From the NCBI GenBank assembly GCA_030630685.1, contig DAOVMN010000133.1, positions 1 through 6,397 on the forward strand: DNA of 6,397 nt. Direction: 5' to 3'. The notes under the pieces were generated by a model, which worked only from the letters and a program-made list of their open reading frames with translations, ran no database searches and was not told the DNA's origin. Shown here in pieces: positions 5,614 to 6,397 of this stretch (positions are counted from its first letter, which is position 1; each line of letters starts with the position of its first letter). A program made the position numbers and the translations under genes. The DNA comes from Thermoplasmata archaeon. GTDB lineage: Archaea; Thermoplasmatota; DAOVMN01.

Positions 5614-6161
5614 ATTTTGATGTTTTTGATGGCCCGCTCCGCCTCTCCTTTAACAACCGGATTATCGAAATCCGTGGCGATCTTCGCGAGGTCATCAAGG
5701 TGTCCTTTGACAAGACCGGGATTGATGGGCGCAATGTATTCCAAGACCTTGATTGCATCATACAGTTCGTGATCCTCGCCTTTCTTAAGGTGTTTCAGGA
5801 GTTCCTCCGCCGCACCTTGTTCAATGATATCATCGGGTATCCGTTTGCTGAGATGTAGAAGGGTCTGGGCGATGTTGTTCCTGGCCATCCTGTTGCTCTC
5901 ATCGGATAATCTCGATGTGAGAAGGGGTATGGCCTCCTTGAGGAGCTCGGGCCTCTTTTTGCTCACCTGGACAAGCACGGTGGAGATGCCCCATCTGAGT
6001 AGCCAGTCCCGGCTCACCGCATTTTCAAGAAGGTCGTCAAGGAACTCTGCCTCTTTTAGGGCTTTGGCAACGAATTGTGGGAGTTTTGGATTCTCCAGGA
6101 CCTTTAGTTCCGAGATGGTTTCATCGTCAAGCATGAGATCACGAATTTGAGGCAGATGCAT
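5610..6161 (-). CDS. Small HEAT-like helical-repeat protein
   Basis: A soluble, all-helical protein of 183 residues. Helix pairs repeat about every 36-40 residues, as in HEAT or armadillo repeats: about 52-70 (LLRWGISTVLVQVSKKRPELL), 74-107 (EAIPLLTSRLSDESNRMARN...), 112-146 and 150-180. The pattern of hydrophobic A and B helices with N-R-x-x-A-R-N-N-I-A at the helix joint is typical. Such proteins are scaffolds and no enzymatic motif is seen, so I assign no pathway. The gene is convergent with ubiA and the stop codons overlap (TAG 5610-5612 on the minus strand, TAA 5611-5613 on the plus strand). The start could be ATG at 6161 or the in-frame ATG at 6134 (residue 10). An in-frame TGA lies seven codons upstream of the first ATG, with no start codon in between, and neither ATG has a clear Shine-Dalgarno site. 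Confidence 0.85.
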   Translation of the reverse strand: MHLPQIRDLMLDDETISELKVLENPKLPQFVAKALKEAEFLDDLLENAVSRDWLLRWGISTVLVQVSKKRPELLKEAIPLLTSRLSDESNRMARNNIAQTLLHLSKRIPDDIIEQGAAEELLKHLKKGEDHELYDAIKVLEYIAPINPGLVKGHLDDLAKIATDFDNPVVKGEAERAIKNIKI

Positions 6162-6164
6162 GAG

Positions 6165-6172
6165 ATATTTAT
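6165..6172 (-). promoter_or_regulatory. Candidate TATA box for the HEAT-like gene
   Basis: ATAAATAT on the minus strand lies only about 7 bases from the first ATG (6161). It would place transcription start near 6142, after that ATG but 8 or so bases before the in-frame ATG at 6134. If real, the protein begins at residue 10. AT-rich intergenic sequence gives such matches by chance. Confidence 0.3.
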
Positions 6173-6216
6173 CGTTTTGCTCTCATTTCCCTATTGCTTG
6201 ATTTTTCTCCATAAGC

Positions 6217-6397
6217 ATGTATGACATTCAACGAGATGAAAATAGGACTGCTGATGGCATCAAGCTGGAGGTGGCTGTGAAAAGATGAGGTGGAGGCTCC
6301 TAATTCAGATGTCTGCAAAATCATTGAAATGGAGAAAGATCAATATCCAGATCAATACCTTCCAGTTTCATTTCGACAAGTTTTTTCTTTTGGTGCA
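6217..6397 (+). pseudogene. Possible broken or frameshifted plus-strand gene start
   Basis: ATG 6217 opens a 23-residue frame (MYDIQRDENRTADGIKL...) ending at TGA 6286-6288. The stop is preceded by a run of four A (AAAAGATGA). With one A fewer, the frame would continue open to the window edge and add DEVEAPNSDVCKIIEMEKD and further residues, an acidic and plausible protein sequence. It could be a true frameshift, a sequencing error, or chance. I recognise no family. Confidence 0.2.
6321..6397 (-). CDS. Possible C-terminal fragment of a gene cut by the window edge
   Basis: On the minus strand a frame enters from the right edge and ends at TGA (6323-6321), giving 24 residues that end in KLEGIDLDIDLSPFQ. 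The composition is protein-like, but the stretch is too short for any family assignment. If real, the gene would run in the same direction as the HEAT-like gene. It overlaps the plus-strand candidate at 6217-6397, so the two compete. Confidence 0.3.
   Translation of the reverse strand, partial: HQKKKLVEMKLEGIDLDIDLSPFQ

Larger units (their letters stand above)
6162..6397. other. AT-richer intergenic region at the right edge, no firm gene
   Basis: The 236 bases are visibly AT-richer than the coding DNA to the left. I see no tRNA, repeat array or clear terminator. Only short coding candidates occur: a minus-strand frame entering from the edge (6321-6397) and a broken plus-strand frame (6217-6397). 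At most one of these is likely to be real. Confidence 0.6.

Noticed and set aside
5824..6150. Plus-strand 108 aa open frame opposite the HEAT-like gene
   Set aside because: It is Ser- and Arg-rich, as expected from antisense of Leu/Glu/Lys helical codons, while the minus strand gives a clean helical-repeat protein.
1..6397. CRISPR array, insertion sequence, tRNA or rRNA
   Set aside because: No direct-repeat/spacer pattern, transposase motif, inverted terminal repeat or tRNA-like cloverleaf was seen on either strand.

Overview
This window is archaeal and carries the proximal part of an archaellum (archaeal flagellum, arl/fla) gene cluster. The evidence is an archaellin with a class III signal peptide, ArlC/D/E-type, ArlF-type and ArlG-type accessory proteins, and a UbiA-family lipid prenyltransferase of the archaeal ether-lipid kind. 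Gene order arlB - arlC/D/E - arlF - arlG is the euryarchaeal order. I suspect a Thermoplasmatota-type or related euryarchaeon, but the sequence alone does not prove this. Translation signals are mixed: strong Shine-Dalgarno sites inside the operon (anti-SD type GGAGGTG), and an apparently leaderless start for the gene with its own promoter.

Layout. Positions 1-846: 3' part of an unrecognised soluble protein with two beta-sandwich-like repeats and a long, very acidic tail. Positions 843-4653: four archaellum genes on the same strand, each overlapping or nearly touching the next (ATGA overlap, ATGA overlap, 1-nt gap, 14-nt overlap). Positions 4654-4731: short intergenic region with a T-run and a TATA box. 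Positions 4732-5613: digeranylgeranylglyceryl phosphate synthase-like UbiA enzyme. Positions 5610-6161 on the minus strand: a small HEAT-like helical-repeat protein whose stop codon overlaps the ubiA stop. Positions 6162-6397: AT-richer region with no firm gene, only low-confidence gene fragments.

How the genes work together. ArlB is the filament subunit. ArlC/D/E is the cytosolic ring or switch component that links the motor to chemotaxis. ArlF and ArlG form the extracytoplasmic stator that holds the motor to the S-layer. The most striking feature is that both stator proteins are enlarged. The ArlF homologue carries three PKD domains after its normal ArlF-like part (416 aa in all). The ArlG homologue carries three tandem copies of the ArlG beta-sandwich (349 aa, against roughly 150 aa usually). 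Both are rich in N-glycosylation sequons. This suggests an archaellum stator that spans a wider or differently built cell envelope. The cluster stops after arlG: the motor genes arlH, arlI and arlJ do not follow and must lie elsewhere if the machine is complete.
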